A DNA stretch of 32,881 nt from Actinophytocola sp. (GCA_009377385.1 WHUD01000038.1:1-32881); one strand, 5' to 3'. Positions 14,377 to 23,885 are shown, counted from the first letter of the stretch. Numbers and translations: made by a program. The notes: a model not told the origin generated them from the sequence alone.

Positions 14377-15588
14377 ATGACAGACCGAACTGAGCCCGTC
14401 GCCAGCCGCGCCATCCAGGACGCGGCTGACCTGGACATCGACGCCACGACCATCGCCGCACTCCGCGAACGGCTGCCCGCCGTCGCGGACGACGTCGTCG
14501 CGGCCATCATGGTTGAGGTGCCCAGCTACGCGGGCGCGCTCACCGGCCGCAGGGGCGCCAACATCCGGCACGCCGTGCAGACCGCCCTGGACAACTTCCT
14601 CGAACTGGCGGGCGGCACGGCTTCGCAGGTAGCAGACCTCGGCGCGGGCGCCGACGCGGCCTTCAAACTCGGCAGGGGCGAGGCCGCCAACGGCAGGAGC
14701 ATGGAGGCCCTGCTCGCCGCCTACCGCGTCGGCGCACGGGTCGCCTGGCGCGGCTGGTCGTCGGCCGCCGTCGAGTCCGGACTGCGCGCCGACACCATGG
14801 CCAAGTTCGCCGAGCTGGTGTTCGCCTTCATCGACGAGCTGTCCGCGACCAGCGCGGCAGGCCACGCCGATGCGCTGGCCACCGAGGATCGGGCACGGCA
14901 ACGCCAGCTCGAACGGCTCGGCAGGAGCCTGCTCGACGGCGCCGCCGACGACGTCTTGTTCGCCGACGCCGAGCGAGCAGGCTGGACCCCGCCGACCATG
15001 CTGGTCGCCGTCCTGCTGGCCGAGGCACGGGCCCATGCGGTGCGGCAGCTGCTCGACCCCGCGACCCTGCTGCTCGCCGACAACCTGCCAAGCGCGCCCC
15101 TGACCGAGTCCATGGCCGTGCTGCTCGTGCCGGCCGACCAGGACACGAGCAGGGCGCACCTGCTGCAACTCCTCCGGGGTATGCACGCGATCGTTGGCCC
15201 CGCCCGGCCGTGGCGAGACGTCAGGGCTTCCTTCGCCCGTACGGCGCGGGCCGCCGAGGTCGTACCCGCCACCGGCGAGCCGATCGACACCGAACGCTGC
15301 CTTGTCGAGCTGGTACTCAACGCGGACAGCGACGCCTACGACGACCTGCGGGAACGTGCCCTCGCACCGCTGCGTGAGCTCCCGCCGGCCACGGTAGCGC
15401 GACTCACCGACACTTTGCGGTCGTGGCTGCTGCACCAGGGCCGCAGGGACGCCGTCGCCGAGGATCTGTTCGTACATCCGCAGACCGTGCGCTACCGGAT
15501 GAGCCAGCTCCGCGAGCACTACGGCGAGACGCTGTCGGACCCGAGGCAGGTGCTTGAGCTGACGGTGGCGTTGGCGCTGCTGCGGTAG
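14377..15588 (+). CDS. PucR/CdaR-family transcriptional regulator
   Basis: A 403-aa cytoplasmic DNA-binding regulator. The N-terminal two thirds is the helical sensor type found in actinobacterial PucR proteins (RsbR-like, with the VEVPSYAGALTGRRGANI stretch near residues 48-65). The C-terminal PucR helix-turn-helix is clear: SWLLHQGRRDAVAEDLFVHP followed by QTVRYRMSQLREHYG (about 350-385). ATG at 14377 with GAGGAA and 6-nt spacing. It is divergent from the reductase/desaturase operon and the shared promoter region carries a palindrome, so the simplest reading is that it controls membrane-lipid desaturation, perhaps sensing acyl-CoA or fatty acid. The ligand is not evident. Confidence 0.88.
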   Translation: MTDRTEPVASRAIQDAADLDIDATTIAALRERLPAVADDVVAAIMVEVPSYAGALTGRRGANIRHAVQTALDNFLELAGGTASQVADLGAGADAAFKLGRGEAANGRSMEALLAAYRVGARVAWRGWSSAAVESGLRADTMAKFAELVFAFIDELSATSAAGHADALATEDRARQRQLERLGRSLLDGAADDVLFADAERAGWTPPTMLVAVLLAEARAHAVRQLLDPATLLLADNLPSAPLTESMAVLLVPADQDTSRAHLLQLLRGMHAIVGPARPWRDVRASFARTARAAEVVPATGEPIDTERCLVELVLNADSDAYDDLRERALAPLRELPPATVARLTDTLRSWLLHQGRRDAVAEDLFVHPQTVRYRMSQLREHYGETLSDPRQVLELTVALALLR

Positions 15589-15649
15589 GCGCAGCGAGGG
15601 GGCCTGCGACGGAGCCGCTGGGCGGGCGCTCCTAGCGGACTTACGGCGC

Positions 15650-15669
15650 GCGGCGCTCCCAGGCGCCGC
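15650..15669. terminator. GC-rich hairpin between convergent genes
   Basis: GCGGCGC (15650-15656) pairs with GCGCCGC (15663-15669) around the loop TCCCAG. It lies directly against the stop codon (15670) of the leftward oxidoreductase gene and 60 bp after the PucR gene, where a bidirectional terminator is expected. Confidence 0.5.
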
Positions 15670-16641
15670 TCAGCTCACGACGTCGAGGACGATCTTGCCG
15701 ACGGCGGTGCGCTCGTCCATGCTCGCCAAGGCGTCGGCCGCCTTGTCAAGCGGATACCGCGCGCCGATGCGCGGGTCGAGCTCGCCAGCCTCCAGCAGCG
15801 GCAGCAGGTCGTCCCACTGCTCGTGCAGGTACGCCATCCGGTGCAGGAAGTACTCGCCCCAGGCCACGCCGACGACCGAGATGTTGTTCAGCAACAGCCG
15901 GTTGACCTTCACCGTGGGGATCTCGCCAGCGGTGAAGCCGATGACAAGCAGCCGCCCCTCCCGCGCGAGGCTGCGCAACGAGTCGGTGAACCGGTCTCCG
16001 CCGACCGGGTCGACGATGACGTCGACGCCGCGCCCGCCGGTGAGTTCCTTGACCGCGTCCTTGAAGCCGTCCGCGAACACGACGTCGTCCGCGCCGGCCA
16101 CGCGGGCGAGGTCGGCCTTGGCCTCGGTAGACACCACGCCGATCACCCGCGCGCCAAGCGCCTTCGCGAGCTGGATCGACGCGCTGCCGACCCCGCCTGC
16201 CGCGCCGTGCACCAGCACCGTCTCCCCCTCGCGGAGCATCGTGCGGTGTCGCAGCGCGAAGTGCGCGGTCAGCACGTTCATCGGCACGGCGGCGCCATGC
16301 TCGAACGACATCCGATCCGGCAGCGGAAACACCGTGGCCGGGTCGGCGGCGATCGTCTCGCAGAAGCCGCCAAAGCCGACGAACGCCGCGACTCGCTGGC
16401 CCGCCGTGAAGCCGCTGCCCTCCGGCGCGGAGCGCACCACGCCCGCGACCTCGGAGCCCGGTGTGAACGGCACCGGTGGCTTGACCTGGTACAGACCCCT
16501 GGTCTGCAGCACGTCAGGGAAGGTGACGCCCGCGGCGTGGACATCGATCAGGATCTTGTCGTCGTCCGGCGTCGGCGCGTCGACGTCGGCGATCTCGACG
16601 GCGCGTGGCCCGTCCAGCGAGGTGATCCGCACTGCGCGCAT
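15670..16641 (-). CDS. Zinc-independent NADPH:quinone oxidoreductase-like MDR enzyme
   Basis: A 323-aa medium-chain dehydrogenase/reductase. The GroES-like N-terminal half carries AGVTFPDVLQTRGLY and PGSEVAGVV. The nucleotide domain has VHGAAGGVGSASIQLAKALG, the MDR glycine motif. The Cys/His zinc ligands of alcohol dehydrogenases are missing, which places it with quinone oxidoreductases (QOR) and related acyl or enone reductases. Start at the ATG at 16641, 6 nt after GGAAGG; an in-frame ATG at 16647 abuts that ribosome-binding site and is less likely. It is the last gene of the operon with two acyl-CoA dehydrogenases and a hydrolase. It may reduce an enone intermediate of that catabolic route (inference). 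Confidence 0.88.
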   Translation of the reverse strand: MRAVRITSLDGPRAVEIADVDAPTPDDDKILIDVHAAGVTFPDVLQTRGLYQVKPPVPFTPGSEVAGVVRSAPEGSGFTAGQRVAAFVGFGGFCETIAADPATVFPLPDRMSFEHGAAVPMNVLTAHFALRHRTMLREGETVLVHGAAGGVGSASIQLAKALGARVIGVVSTEAKADLARVAGADDVVFADGFKDAVKELTGGRGVDVIVDPVGGDRFTDSLRSLAREGRLLVIGFTAGEIPTVKVNRLLLNNISVVGVAWGEYFLHRMAYLHEQWDDLLPLLEAGELDPRIGARYPLDKAADALASMDERTAVGKIVLDVVS

Positions 16642-16687
16642 GAGCATCCTTCCGAGTGATCTCCGTTGTTCTCCGCCACCGTAGCGG

Positions 16688-17590
16688 CTACGACGTCGCA
16701 GGCTGGGCGGCGACCGTGCGGATGGCGGTGGCCACGCCGTCCGGGCGTTCGTACGGCAGCATGTGCCCGGCGTCCGCGAACAGCACGAACTCCGCGTTCG
16801 GCAATTCGTTCGCGATGGCGTGGGCGTGCGCCGGGGGTGTGAGGCGGTCCCTGTCCCCGACGAGCACCGCAGTCGGCACACCCGCGAACGCGCACAGCGC
16901 GGCCACCCTGTCGTGCGTCATGATCGACCGGTTGAACCCGGCCGCGCTGCTGCGATGCGTCCGCGCGCACTGCTCAACGGCGGCGCGGACGTGCGCCGCG
17001 TCCGGACGCCCGCCGAACGCGACGGTGCGCAGAATGTAGCGGGAGAGCCGCATGTTCGGCACCGGCAGCGCGCCGCGTGCCGTCGACTCCGGGCGGGTCG
17101 ACGTCGCGGGCCTTCCCGAACGCCACGCGAGACGCCTGCGCCAGCGGTCGGCCGCCACGATCGGCGCGGGCATCCGTGACATCACGTCTTGCATCTGCCC
17201 GGAGGACGTCGACACGAACACCGCGCCGGTCACCCGCTGCTCGACGACGTCCGGATGCCGCTCGGCCAGCGCCATCATCGTCATCCCGCCCATGGAGTGC
17301 CCCGCGAGCACGATCCTGCCCTCGGGCGCCCGCGCGGCGATCAGCTCAGCGACGTCGTCGGCCAGCCGGTCGAGGGTGGCCGAACCGCGTGGTGCGGGAT
17401 CGGAGTCGCCGTGTCCGCGCAGGTCGAGCGCGAGCACCCGCATGGTGTCGCCGAGCCGCGCGGTGACGTCGTCCCACACGGAGCCGTCCTCGGTCCAGCC
17501 ATGCAGCAGCACCGCGCAGACGTCGGCGTCCGCCCTGCCGCGCTCGGTGACTGACAGCGTCACGCCGTCCGACGTCGTGAACTCCGTCAT
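16688..17590 (-). CDS. Alpha/beta-hydrolase
   Basis: A 300-aa alpha/beta-hydrolase fold protein. HGWTEDGSVWDDV gives the oxyanion region, GHSMGG holds the nucleophile Ser99, and the likely acid and base are in VGDRDRLTP and DAGHMLPYE. There is no signal peptide, so it acts in the cytoplasm. The ATG at 17590 follows GGAGG with a short spacing and starts 10 bp after the stop of the acyl-CoA dehydrogenase gene, so it belongs to that operon. Its neighbours suggest it hydrolyses an ester, lactone or thioester made during breakdown of an acyl-CoA substrate. The cap region (about residues 125-190) is rich in Arg/Pro and gives no further clue. Confidence 0.88.
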   Translation of the reverse strand: MTEFTTSDGVTLSVTERGRADADVCAVLLHGWTEDGSVWDDVTARLGDTMRVLALDLRGHGDSDPAPRGSATLDRLADDVAELIAARAPEGRIVLAGHSMGGMTMMALAERHPDVVEQRVTGAVFVSTSSGQMQDVMSRMPAPIVAADRWRRRLAWRSGRPATSTRPESTARGALPVPNMRLSRYILRTVAFGGRPDAAHVRAAVEQCARTHRSSAAGFNRSIMTHDRVAALCAFAGVPTAVLVGDRDRLTPPAHAHAIANELPNAEFVLFADAGHMLPYERPDGVATAIRTVAAQPATS

Positions 17591-17600
17591 GCGCACCTCC

Positions 17601-18776
17601 TCAGCCGAGCGAACCGGTCGGCTTGACCTTGCCGCGCAACAGGTTGTTCGCGATGGTGCGGCGCTGGATCTCGTCGGTGCCCTCGTAGATGCGAGCCAGC
17701 CGCAGCTCGCGGTACCAGCGTTCGATCGGCAGCTCGCGGGTGTAGCCCATGCCGCCGTGGATCTGCAGCACCCGGTCGACGATCTCGTTCGCCTTGGTTG
17801 CGCCGTACAGCTTGGCGATCGACTGCGCGTGACGGGAGGCAACGCCGCCCTCGGTGTCGACCAGCCACGCCGCGTGCAGCACCAGCCACCGTAGCGCCTC
17901 GATCTCCACCGAAGAGTCCGCGATCATCCACTGGATCGCCTGCCGCTCGGCGATCGGCTGGCCGAACGTCTCGCGGGTGTTGGCGTAGTCGATGCCCAGC
18001 TCAAGCAGCCGCTCGCACGAACCGAGCGCGCGGGCGGGGATCAGGTACCGCCCCCTGCCGATCCACTGCATCGCGAGCTGGAAGCCGTTGCCCTCCTCGC
18101 CGAGGATGTTGGACTCCGGCACTCGGACGTCATCGAAGATCAGCGCGGCTGGCGCCCACTCGCCCATGGTGTCGATCGGCTCGGACTTCCAGCCCCTTTC
18201 GCGATCGACGAGGAAGCAGGTGACACCGCCGTTCGCGCCGCGCTCGGGGTCGGTGACGGCGAAGACCATCGCGAAGTCGGCCTCGTTGCCGCCGGTGATG
18301 AACGTCTTCTCGCCGTTGATGACCCAGTCGGCGCCGTCCTTGCGGGCGCTGGTGCGGATCGCCTTGGCGTCGGATCCCGCGCCGGGCTCGGTGATCGCGA
18401 AGCACGACTTCCGCTCGCCCGCGATGGTCGGCAGCAGGTAGCGCTGCTGCTGTTCCTCGTTGGCGTGGTAGAGGATGTTGTCGGCGTCGCCGCCGAACTG
18501 GAACGGCACGAACGTCCGGCCGACCTCGACCATCAGCAGCGCAGTCATGACGGCCGACAGCCCCATGCCGCCGTAGGACTCCGGCGTCTGCAGGCCCCAG
18601 AACCCGGCGTCCTTGGCTTTGAGCTGGAGCTCGGTGCGTTCGTTTGCGGTCAGGCCAGGCTCGCCTGCGCGTTCCCGGCGCAGCACCTCCTGCTCAAGCG
18701 GCATGACCTCGCGGCGGACGAAGGTGCGCACCCAGTCGCGGATCTCGCGTTCCTCTGTGGTGAGTGAGAAGTCCAT
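17601..18776 (-). CDS. Acyl-CoA dehydrogenase (copy downstream in operon)
   Basis: A 391-aa FAD enzyme of the acyl-CoA dehydrogenase family that makes a 2,3-enoyl-CoA and passes electrons to ETF. CFAITEPGAGSDAKAI and ADWVINGEKTFITGG are the two flavin/substrate signatures. The catalytic base is Glu365 in IYEGTDEIQ, present as in medium-chain enzymes. The N-terminal helical domain begins MDFSLTTEEREIRDWVRTFV, the usual start, at the ATG at 18776. The gene follows the other acyl-CoA dehydrogenase by 8 bp. The two are of different subtype, so they may act on successive substrates or form a mixed tetramer, as in actinobacterial sterol catabolism (inference). The natural substrate cannot be named. 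Confidence 0.93.
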   Translation of the reverse strand: MDFSLTTEEREIRDWVRTFVRREVMPLEQEVLRRERAGEPGLTANERTELQLKAKDAGFWGLQTPESYGGMGLSAVMTALLMVEVGRTFVPFQFGGDADNILYHANEEQQQRYLLPTIAGERKSCFAITEPGAGSDAKAIRTSARKDGADWVINGEKTFITGGNEADFAMVFAVTDPERGANGGVTCFLVDRERGWKSEPIDTMGEWAPAALIFDDVRVPESNILGEEGNGFQLAMQWIGRGRYLIPARALGSCERLLELGIDYANTRETFGQPIAERQAIQWMIADSSVEIEALRWLVLHAAWLVDTEGGVASRHAQSIAKLYGATKANEIVDRVLQIHGGMGYTRELPIERWYRELRLARIYEGTDEIQRRTIANNLLRGKVKPTGSLG

Positions 18777-18784
18777 TGTGGTCC

Positions 18785-19933
18785 TTAGAAAGCGTTGATA
18801 CCGGTCAGCGAGCGGCCAATGAGCAGTTTCTGCACCTGCGTCGTGCCCTCGTAGAGGGTGAGCACGCGGGCGTCGCGCAGGAATTTGCTGACCGGGTACT
18901 CGTCGATGTAGCCGTAGCCGCCGAACACCTGGATCGCCAGGTTGGACGCCTTCACGGCCGCCTCGCTGGCGTAGAGCTTGGCCATCGACGCCTCGGTCTT
19001 GAACTTCTCACCGCGCTCGATGAGGTCGGCGACCCGCCAGACAAGCAGCCGCGAGGCGTCGGTCTCGACCGCCATGTCGGCGAGCATCTCCTGCACCAGC
19101 TGGAAGCTCGCGATCGGCTTGCCGAACTGCTCGCGCTCCTTGGCGTAGTTCACGCTGGCCTCCAGCGCCGCACGGGCGAGGCCGACGCAGCCCGCCGCGA
19201 CCGCCATGCGGCCCTTGTCCAGCGCGAACATCGCGATGTTGAAGCCCTGGCCGCGTTCGCCGAGACGGGCCGACTCGGGCACCCGCACTCCGTCAAGGGT
19301 CAGCTCGGCGGTGGCCTGCCCGCGTAGGCCGAGCTTGCCCTTGATCTCCGAGCGGCTGAAGCCCTCGGCGTCGGTGGGCACCAAGAACGCCGTGACGCCC
19401 TTGGGGCCCGGGCCGTCGGTGCGCGCGAAGATCAGCGCGACGTCGGCCCAGGTGCCGTTGGTGATGAACATCTTCTGGCCGGTGATGATCCAGTCGTCAC
19501 CGTCCTGGACCGCGCGCGTGGTGAGGTTGCCCGCGTCGGAGCCGGTGCCGGGCTCGGTGAGGCCGAAGCAACCGAGGGACTCGCCGGAGCAGAGCTTGGG
19601 CACCCAGTGTCGTTTCTGTTCCTCGGTGCCGTACTTGACGATCTGCTTCGTCACCAGGCCGAGTGACACCGACACGATGCCGCGGATCGCCGTGTCACCC
19701 CGGCCGAACTCCTCCATGACCAGGCAGTAGCTGAGGTGGTCGCCGCCGGACCCGCCGTGCTCCTCCGGCACGGTCAGGCCGAGGAAGCCCAGCTCGGCGA
19801 GCTGCTTGACGATACCGATGTCGACCTGCTCGGCGCGGTCCCACTCCTTGACGTTGGGCACGATCTCGCGGTCGACGAAATCTCGCGCGAGCTGCTGGAC
19901 CGCGCGCTGCTCGTCGGTGAGGGACAGATCCAC
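18785..19933 (-). CDS. Acyl-CoA dehydrogenase (first gene of operon)
   Basis: A 382-aa short/medium-chain-type acyl-CoA dehydrogenase. CFGLTEPGTGSDAGNL and DWIITGQKMFITNG are the family signatures. Catalytic Glu362 lies in LYEGTTQVQ, and the IQVFGGYGYIDEYPVSKFLRD block is typical of butyryl-CoA-like enzymes. I chose the GTG at 19933 (GGAGGT 4 nt upstream), giving MDLSLTDEQRAVQQLARDFV, the standard beginning; the longer open frame runs through the operator region. As first gene of a four-gene leftward operon it faces the TetR gene, and a palindrome overlaps its probable transcription start, so repression by that TetR protein is likely. Confidence 0.93.
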   Translation of the reverse strand: MDLSLTDEQRAVQQLARDFVDREIVPNVKEWDRAEQVDIGIVKQLAELGFLGLTVPEEHGGSGGDHLSYCLVMEEFGRGDTAIRGIVSVSLGLVTKQIVKYGTEEQKRHWVPKLCSGESLGCFGLTEPGTGSDAGNLTTRAVQDGDDWIITGQKMFITNGTWADVALIFARTDGPGPKGVTAFLVPTDAEGFSRSEIKGKLGLRGQATAELTLDGVRVPESARLGERGQGFNIAMFALDKGRMAVAAGCVGLARAALEASVNYAKEREQFGKPIASFQLVQEMLADMAVETDASRLLVWRVADLIERGEKFKTEASMAKLYASEAAVKASNLAIQVFGGYGYIDEYPVSKFLRDARVLTLYEGTTQVQKLLIGRSLTGINAF

Positions 19934-19946
19934 GGCTACCTCCAAA

Positions 19947-19967
19947 CGAACACTGTTCGCTAACATA
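19947..19967 (-). promoter_or_regulatory. Candidate TetR operator and -10 for the acyl-CoA dehydrogenase operon
   Basis: CGAACACTGTTCG (19947-19959) is a perfect 5-bp inverted repeat with a 3-bp centre. Read leftward, TATGTT (19967-19962) is a good -10, which puts transcription start inside the palindrome. A protein bound there would block initiation; the divergent TetR gene is the obvious source. A TTGTCG -35 candidate is 20 bp upstream, longer than ideal. Confidence 0.55.
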
Positions 19968-20012
19968 GTGGCACGCGTTGCTGGCCGCGACAAGCGGCGG
20001 CGGGAGTGACGA

Positions 20013-20040
20013 ACACAGCGTCGTGCGTGTGGGACACGAT
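20013..20040. repeat. 21-bp phased intergenic repeat, copy 2 (two partial units)
   Basis: ACACAGCG begins at 20013 and ACACGATG exactly 21 bp later at 20034, each preceded by G/A-rich sequence (GACGA, GTGGG). This matches the unit and phase of the arrays at 91-181 and 26871-26975. It lies in the promoter region of the TetR gene. Confidence 0.45.
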
Positions 20041-20071
20041 GCATACGATGGACGGGACCTTCGGAGGACGG

Positions 20072-21090
<1,019 letters not shown>

Positions 21091-21100
21091 GACTCGCGGG

Positions 21101-22312
21101 TCAGACGCGGTCGAGGGCTTCCGTCGAGGTGGTGGGGGTGGTGGGGGCGCCGTCGTCCGTCGCTGCTGCGTCGTCCGAGACGCCGGGCGCGTCGGCACCA
21201 CGGCGTCGAGGGCCCAGCGGACCGAACCACCCGCCGACCCGCGCCTCCACCCGGCGCAGCAATGACGTCGGCAAGAAGATGAGGTCCGCCGAGATGATCG
21301 CCAGCGAGAAGAACGGCAGGCCGAGCAGGATCGCGATGCCGATGTGCTCCGCGATCAGGCACGCCAGCACGACGTTCTTGATCCGCCGGTTGAACAGCGT
21401 GAACGGGAACGCGACCTGCATGATCACCGTGCCGTACGTCATCAGCAGGATCGGCAGGCCGTAGGCGGACACCGCGTCGGACAGCGCTGGCCACGGCGTG
21501 AAGACGTCGACCTGCAGCGGGTAGTACGCGGCCGTGCCGTCCTGCCATCGCGTGCCCTCGATCTTGTACCAGCCCGCAGAGGCGTACAGCACGCACACCT
21601 GCACGATGATCACCAGCACCGCGCCGTTGTGCACCAGGTTCGTGGCCATGTCGCACACCGCGCGCGGCTCGCCGCCGGTGAACCGGTCGACGATCCACCA
21701 CACGGCGTGCACCGCGAGGAGCCCAGTGAAGATCAGCAGCCAGCCGCCGCCGAGCACGCCGAACGCCCACGCCGTCAGCACCGTCAGCGCCACCAGCGAC
21801 CAGAGCAACACTCCAGGGACGTCCCGGCCCTCACGGCGTCGGAACACCGCATCGAGCGAGAACCGCTCACCACACCGGGCGAACACCAGGTAGATCGCCA
21901 TCAGGTGCAGGACGTTGTCGCCGCCGTCGTCGATGAAGCCGTTCCTGTTCTGCACCGAAAGCACACCGATCATGAACAGCACCGACGCCGTCCGCGTCCG
22001 CCAGCCGAGAAGCAGCGCGAGCGAGGCGAGGATCGCGAAGACGTAGCACAGCTCGAACCACCACCCGGTGTCCGACCACAGCAGCACGGTGAACGCGGCG
22101 TCCTCCTGCAGCAACTGCGTGGCGAGGTCGGAGCTCAGCGGCCCCTCCGGCCCGTAGAGCTCGTGCCGGTTCGGCCACTCCCGCAGCAGGAACCCGAGCC
22201 AGGTCGCCGCGACGCCGATGCGCACCACCGCCGTCTGATAGGCACCGAGCGTGCTCCGGGTGATGCGCTCGTAGCCTCTGGCCAGTGCGTTGCCCCGCTT
22301 CGTCTCGCTCAT
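21101..22312 (-). CDS. HTTM-domain membrane protein (SdpB/vitamin-K gamma-carboxylase-like)
   Basis: A 403-aa protein with about eight to nine transmembrane helices matching the HTTM (horizontally transferred transmembrane) domain: RIGVAATWLGFLLREWPNRH and YGPEGPLSS near the N-terminus, NRNGFIDDGGDNVLHLMAIYLVFARCGERFSLD in the middle, and SAGWYKIEGTRWQDGTAAYYPLQ later. The acidic/Asn-rich loop and the YKI-x-GxxWQDGTA block are hallmark regions of the family, which includes SdpB of Bacillus and the gamma-glutamyl carboxylase. The ATG at 22312 overlaps the stop of the DUF5819-like gene (ATGA), so the two are translationally coupled. The last 40 residues are a polar, Asp/Thr/Pro-rich tail. The chemistry is unknown; lipid or peptide modification are the family options. 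Confidence 0.88.
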   Translation of the reverse strand: MSETKRGNALARGYERITRSTLGAYQTAVVRIGVAATWLGFLLREWPNRHELYGPEGPLSSDLATQLLQEDAAFTVLLWSDTGWWFELCYVFAILASLALLLGWRTRTASVLFMIGVLSVQNRNGFIDDGGDNVLHLMAIYLVFARCGERFSLDAVFRRREGRDVPGVLLWSLVALTVLTAWAFGVLGGGWLLIFTGLLAVHAVWWIVDRFTGGEPRAVCDMATNLVHNGAVLVIIVQVCVLYASAGWYKIEGTRWQDGTAAYYPLQVDVFTPWPALSDAVSAYGLPILLMTYGTVIMQVAFPFTLFNRRIKNVVLACLIAEHIGIAILLGLPFFSLAIISADLIFLPTSLLRRVEARVGGWFGPLGPRRRGADAPGVSDDAAATDDGAPTTPTTSTEALDRV

Positions 22313-22959
22313 CGCGTGGCCTCGGGGAAGTCGTGTTCGCTCACCGGCCACCACGGCAGCACGGTGTACGAGACGTCGTCAGACGTGGTCAGGTCACTCC
22401 AAGCCGGCTCCGGCACGTCGCGGGCGGCCGACCGGAGCTGCACCTCCGTGATCTCGCCGTCGATGCGGTGCTGCATCCGCATCAGCGCCACCCGTTTGAG
22501 GTACGTCGCCACGATCAGCCCGGTCGTCGACGTCGCCTCGTAGTCGGCGTTGTGGGTTTCGAGGAACGTGCTCCAGCCCTTGCGAAGCGGATTTCGGGTA
22601 TGGCTGGGCAGCAAGTGGCCCCTGGTGCCGTCGACGTCGATGGCGGTGAGATCGATCCACTCCGAGCTCACCATGCCCGCATCGGTCTTCACCCGTGCGC
22701 GGGCATGCAGTGACCGGTTGACGTGCAGCGGCTCCGGTGCGAACAACCGCCAGTCCTGCACCAGCTCGGGCGACATGTAGTCGTAGATCTCCGTGGCGTA
22801 CCTCTCGCTGACCACGTTCGACGGCGCGACGTAGAAGAACACCATCCCGAGGTGCACGACGACGGCGGCGGCGACAGCACCGGCCACGACGGCGACGAGC
22901 GCGCGGGCGCGGCGGGACAGCCCGGCGTGCTCGCCGGTCGGCTGGCTCTCCGACTCCAT
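22309..22959 (-). CDS. DUF5819-like membrane-anchored protein (SdpA-like partner of HTTM protein)
   Basis: A 216-aa protein with one N-terminal transmembrane helix (ALVAVVAGAVAAAVVVHLGMVFFYVAP, about 20-46) and an extracytoplasmic domain of about 170 residues. VVSERYATEIYDYMSPELVQDWRLFAPEP is the recognisable block; the Trp-x-Leu-Phe-Ala-Pro motif is typical of DUF5819/SdpA-like proteins that sit beside HTTM proteins. The ATG at 22959 has only a weak AAAGAAG upstream. Its stop overlaps the start of the HTTM gene. Known for the family: SdpA and SdpB of Bacillus subtilis together mature the SDP toxin peptide. Inferred here: the pair is a two-part membrane enzyme; no precursor peptide gene is seen next to it. 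Confidence 0.82.
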   Translation of the reverse strand: MESESQPTGEHAGLSRRARALVAVVAGAVAAAVVVHLGMVFFYVAPSNVVSERYATEIYDYMSPELVQDWRLFAPEPLHVNRSLHARARVKTDAGMVSSEWIDLTAIDVDGTRGHLLPSHTRNPLRKGWSTFLETHNADYEATSTTGLIVATYLKRVALMRMQHRIDGEITEVQLRSAARDVPEPAWSDLTTSDDVSYTVLPWWPVSEHDFPEATR

Positions 22960-23042
22960 AGGCGCTTCTTTCGTCTCACGGCCGGTCGTGGCGGGTCAAT
23001 TCTGCCCTTCACGCCGGACGTGCTCGCGCCCACCCGGGCGGA

Positions 23043-23828
23043 TCAGGACTTAGCGACGAAGCCGATGCCCTTGCCGGAGTCTGAGGTCAGCGTGAGCCGG
23101 TTCGCCTCGATCTCGACCCGTGGCGAGCTTTCCAGCACGGCGAGCACGGACCGCTCGATCCGGTCGCGGGACTGACCGCACGACATGCGCGTCGTGATGA
23201 TCTGGCTGAACGTGAGCTGGTTGCCGTCGCGCTCGAACCGCGCGGAGAGCTGGTTGCAGCCCCCGTTGCCACGCACCGTGCCGTCCTCGCTGAACAGCAG
23301 GTGCGCCCGCATGTCGCCTGGCGCGCTGGACGCGGTGGCCCCGTCAATGATGGTGTCGAGCTGCCAGCGGGTGCCCCGCAGCGACTTGTCCGGCTCGGCG
23401 ACCTTCCGGTCCACCAGCGTGACGGTGGTCTCGCCACTGGTCAGCGTCAGGGTGTCGCCCTCGTGCTGCCAGCGCGGGCCGCTGGTGAAGAAGTCGGTGA
23501 GCCACTTGTCCTGCTTCATCAGCGGCTTGGCGCAGCCCATCTCGGTGCCGCCCATGTTCTCGACGACCAGCCTGCCCGAATCGAGCCGCGCGTCGCCGAA
23601 CAGCGTGTTACAGCCCGCGTTGATGGTCAGCTCGCGTTCGGCGAAGGTCAGCCGGATCCTGGTGTTCTTGACGAGCGGCCGCTGCTCCCCCGCCTCGGTG
23701 ACCTCGGTCGACAGGAACTCCTGGCCGACAGGGAGCCGGTCAGCTGGCTCCGCATCGCCCTGGCTGCCACAGCCGCCGATCGCGGCGGTCACGGCGGCCA
23801 GCAACGTCATGCTCAGAAACGCCCTCAT
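23043..23828 (-). CDS. Lipoprotein with two META (HslJ-like) domains
   Basis: A 261-aa exported lipoprotein. The signal peptide MRAFLSMTLLAAVTAAIGGC ends in a lipobox with Cys20. Two META repeats follow (about 35-140 and 145-258). Each has a GCN core (NAGCNTLFGD and NGGCNQLSARF) and a later methionine/cysteine block (TEMGCAKPLM and TRMSCGQSRD). META proteins such as HslJ are tied to envelope stress and novobiocin resistance but have no known activity. No strong ribosome-binding site is seen before the ATG at 23828. It is on the same strand as the DUF5819/HTTM pair, 83 bp upstream of it, so it may be co-transcribed. Confidence 0.88.
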   Translation of the reverse strand: MRAFLSMTLLAAVTAAIGGCGSQGDAEPADRLPVGQEFLSTEVTEAGEQRPLVKNTRIRLTFAERELTINAGCNTLFGDARLDSGRLVVENMGGTEMGCAKPLMKQDKWLTDFFTSGPRWQHEGDTLTLTSGETTVTLVDRKVAEPDKSLRGTRWQLDTIIDGATASSAPGDMRAHLLFSEDGTVRGNGGCNQLSARFERDGNQLTFSQIITTRMSCGQSRDRIERSVLAVLESSPRVEIEANRLTLTSDSGKGIGFVAKS

Positions 23829-23885
23829 GCTGCCAGGACGGAACGGCCGCGCGCGGGGTTGCCTGTCGCCCGACGTCTCACCCGT

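Noticed and set aside
16641-16647. ATG at 16647 as start of the oxidoreductase
   Set aside because: It touches the GGAAGG ribosome-binding site; the ATG at 16641 has proper spacing and gives the usual MRAVRI start.
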